Assembly: GCA_009617715.1 (NCBI GenBank)
Contig: VTFK01000294.1
Coordinates: forward strand, 868,001 to 932,000
Direction of reading: 5' to 3'
DNA: 64,000 nucleotides
DNA from: Plectrocnemia conspersa
Taxonomy: Eukaryota > Arthropoda > Insecta > Trichoptera > Polycentropodidae
The notes beneath the pieces were generated by a model that saw only the letters and a program-made list of their open reading frames with translations, did not search any database and was not told the DNA's origin. How positions within the stretch are numbered: the stretch's first letter is position 1; the number at the start of each line of letters is the position of its first letter. The position numbers and the translations under genes are program-made. Below are positions 62,035 to 64,000 of this stretch, piece by piece.

Positions 62035-62560
62035 GTTACCAATTCGTCTGATTAATCCAAGATTAGTCGAATGAGGAACGTTCTTCGATTGAACAGCTAG
62101 TCATGAATGACACCCAGCGTTCGCACGTGAGGCGTGCACGTGACCATCGCGTTTCTCGCCGGATTCAAGAGCTCGCGTTGCGTGCTCGGTCCGGCGCTAG
62201 AGGGCAGCCAGCTTGTAGTGTCGGAGGCACGAAAGAGGAAATCCTCCGCGAATTCGGGTGTCCGGTTTTGGCGTGCGGTTGGCGTGCTCGGCGCGATTTA
62301 GCGCTCGGTTTCCGCCGTTGGCCGCCCCTGACCCAGTGCCCGGGGCTGCGTGCGCCGCGGTCGTTACGCGCGCATCCACAAACGCAACTCGTGACGACAT
62401 CGACACTCACTCTCTCCTCACTGCTGCCTGCTCTCCTGTCATGGTGAAGGTCGTGGTTGTGTGCTGAGAGGCAGATGCACGTGCAAAACGCACCTGAACC
62501 GGAACATGGTTACTGATTTTAGCCAAGAGTATATTACAAGATAAGGCCTTTCAACAGCTG
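62035..62560. promoter_or_regulatory. CpG-rich block, candidate promoter or enhancer
   Basis: The GC content is the highest in the window and CpG is frequent. ORFs of 114 and 69 codons (plus) and 81 and 69 codons (minus) overlap and have no domain. On the minus strand an ATG with a good context (accATGa, 62442) is followed after 32 nt by a GTGAGT donor (62410). Its phase would join the spineless bHLH exon, but the peptide (MTGEQAAVRR) is unlike known Ss starts. A TCAGT initiator-like motif lies about 75 bp upstream on the same strand. Confidence 0.4.
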
Positions 62561-62690
62561 ATCGGGATTTGCCTGATGTACAGCTGAAAAAATATAACTA
62601 TCAAGTTGGACAATGTTTATGTATCGATCCTAACAAATAATTTCATAACGATGACCAGCTGTTGATTATAAAATTGATAATGCCAAACAA

Positions 62691-62860
62691 TGTTTACGTT
62701 AATTGTTACGAGTGTTAATTAAAAATTTCTGTACCTTTGTTAAAATTCAGATGTAAATTAATTGGTAAACTTAATTAACTGTTAAAGTATGAACGTTAAT
62801 TGTTCTGAGTGTTGATTGAAAATGTCTGCACCTTTATTGTAATTCAGATGTAAATTTAGC
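62691..62860. repeat. Tandem duplication, two units with 97-bp period
   Basis: acgttaattgtt, then gagtgtt.att.aaaa.t, then ctg.acctttatt, then attcagatgtaaatt occurs at 62696-62758 and again at 62793-62853, with a few substitutions. Confidence 0.85.
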
Positions 62861-62905
62861 AGATTAAAACTACTATATGTTTTCAAAACTGCAACGGTTT
62901 TTATC

Positions 62906-62939
62906 CTAACAATTGAATATTCTAATATTCAATTGTTAG
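62906..62939. repeat. Perfect 16-bp inverted repeat with 2-nt loop
   Basis: ctaacaattgaatatt (62906-62921) is the exact reverse complement of 62924-62939. It lies in AT-rich DNA that otherwise resembles hAT subterminal sequence. Confidence 0.85.
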
Positions 62940-63299
62940 AATTATTCTCTCAACTTTTTAACTATATGAATATTTGATTTAATATTCGTTTATACTCGAA
63001 ATTAAATTTAAAAAAATCTATATATACTTGAGCAACACAGGTAGTCGTTTTTTCTCAATTTTGTTTTAAAAAATTGTCTTTTGTCAATATTTATTATTCA
63101 TTTGCTAATAATTGACCGACAAACAGGCATTATTTATAGTTGCTGAAAGTCACTACTATGTCTGCTGTAAAGCTTTTGACATTCTCGGAAATACGTCCCT
63201 GATTAAAAAAATAGTAAAATTATAAATCAAGCATTTTTCATTTGACACCCTCAATGATCAGTAATACGCAAATATTTGTGCTATGATTATTTTTTTAAA

Positions 63300-63491
63300 T
63301 TCAGTAATTAATTAACAATTAAACTAATTATTTTTAACCCAAGATTATTTTTTAATTAAATAATATTTATAGCCAATTTATTGATTTTTTGCACTAATTG
63401 GCTAAATAAATTAATTTCAGTGAAAACCGAGAAAAATTTCAATTTATTCAATATTCGAGTAGTTAAAAACGACGAATAATTGAGATTCCTA
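63300..63491 (-). repeat. Long inverted arm, right (hAT-like end)
   Basis: Read on the minus strand from 63491: taggaatctcaattattcgt, then cgtttttaactactcgaata, then the shared ccaattagtgcaaaaaatca string. It pairs with 60450-60640. The flanking bases do not give a matching 8-bp duplication. Confidence 0.8.
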
Positions 63492-63968
63492 GTTGTAGGG
63501 CGTGAAAGAATATTTGTATAAATTTAATTTTTATAGCAAAAACAAAACATTTTATGAGAATTCTCAAGAAATTTTTAAGTTTCATTTACATTTTTCTCTA
63601 GAAAAAACACTGCTTGAAGGTTCACCCTGGCAAAATTATTGATTTTGTTTATCTAAAACCAAAATGACATTTCAAATCATAAATAATATTACTAAGATAT
63701 ATAGATCAGTGTTCTTCAATCTTCGACGAATCACATTTTGGCTAAATATCTTTCATAAAAATAAGACGATTTAATCAAAATACTTTCGTCAAAAATATAG
63801 TGCATACTTACTGTAAGCCAATCAATATAAGGATACAAATACCACTATAATTTTTAGCTTAGCCTGATATTAAAAATAAATTTATAATCTATTGAAATTG
63901 TTATTTTCTTCATCGTTGTTATTTTCACAGTTTATATAAATTTAATTAATAAATCATTCAATTTACAG
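63492..63968. other. AT-rich intron end
   Basis: AT-rich DNA ending in the acceptor aatttacag at 63968. Nothing else recognised. Confidence 0.5.
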
Positions 63969-64000
63969 CTAAGTCTTCATCACCGCCCAAAATGCCACTT
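63969..64000 (+). CDS. Second exon (start only) of the unidentified plus-strand gene
   Basis: Composition jumps from AT-rich to about 50% GC directly after the acceptor. In the phase set by the 48.8 kb exon it reads Ala-Lys-Ser-Ser-Ser-Pro-Pro-Lys-Met-Pro-Leu to the window edge. The internal ATG at 63991 has an AAA lead, a favourable insect start context, so translation may start here instead. The exon is cut by the end of the window and the product cannot be named. Confidence 0.5.

Noticed and set aside
62103..62447. 114-codon plus ORF and antisense 81-codon ORF
   Set aside because: Arg/Ala-rich translations typical of CpG-rich non-coding DNA; frames conflict and no domain is seen.
1..64000. 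CRISPR arrays, rRNA or tRNA genes, bacterial operons, ribosome binding sites
   Set aside because: None seen. The sequence is eukaryotic nuclear DNA; tRNA-like strings belong to degraded SINE copies.

Overview
This is an AT-rich, gene-poor stretch of an insect nuclear genome. The anchor is one exon on the minus strand (38674-38864). It encodes the basic helix-loop-helix region of Spineless, the insect aryl-hydrocarbon-receptor homologue and antennal/distal-leg selector gene. Its 63 whole codons, splice sites on both sides and near-identity to the known insect Ss bHLH leave little doubt. The insect order cannot be fixed from this window; the Spineless sequence, AT richness and transposon types fit a holometabolous insect, perhaps a beetle. 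No PAS-domain exon was found below 38.67 kb and no classical Ss start exon above 39.2 kb. Most of the window is therefore read as very large spineless introns.

A second gene probably starts on the plus strand. A TATA box (48733), a first exon with ATG at 48809 and a consensus donor (48828) are followed 15.1 kb later by an acceptor (63968) and the start of a GC-richer exon that runs off the window edge. The two pieces join in frame. It would be opposite in orientation to spineless and possibly nested in its intron.

Most of the rest is non-coding. Very AT-rich stretches alternate with about two dozen less AT-rich blocks of 300-900 bp that carry no convincing ORF (for example 0.3-0.9, 6.5-7.3, 9.8-10.6, 12.6-13.1, 20.9-21.8, 26.1-26.7, 29.4-30.0, 43.3-44.8, 52.7-53.3, 58.9-59.4 and 62.0-62.6 kb). 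This layout is typical of the intronic enhancer landscape around a developmental regulator.

Dead transposons make up the rest of what can be named. There are three same-strand copies of one CR1/L2/Daphne-like non-LTR element (5.1-6.3, 14.9-15.9, 27.3-28.8 kb), two copies of a Jockey-like element in opposite orientations (8.7 and 30.3 kb), and two fainter reverse-transcriptase scraps. A piggyBac transposase pseudogene lies at 54.9-56.4 kb. A 1123-bp hAT element with 8-bp target duplication (45512-46634) is inserted into an older repeat whose empty paralogue lies at 37.1 kb. There are also a foldback element with 95-bp arms (47096-47314), a tRNA-derived SINE family with at least seven copies, and a pair of 190-bp inverted hAT-like arms (60450-63491) that enclose a CpG-rich block. 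Almost every ORF over 60 codons is either a transposon relic or chance.
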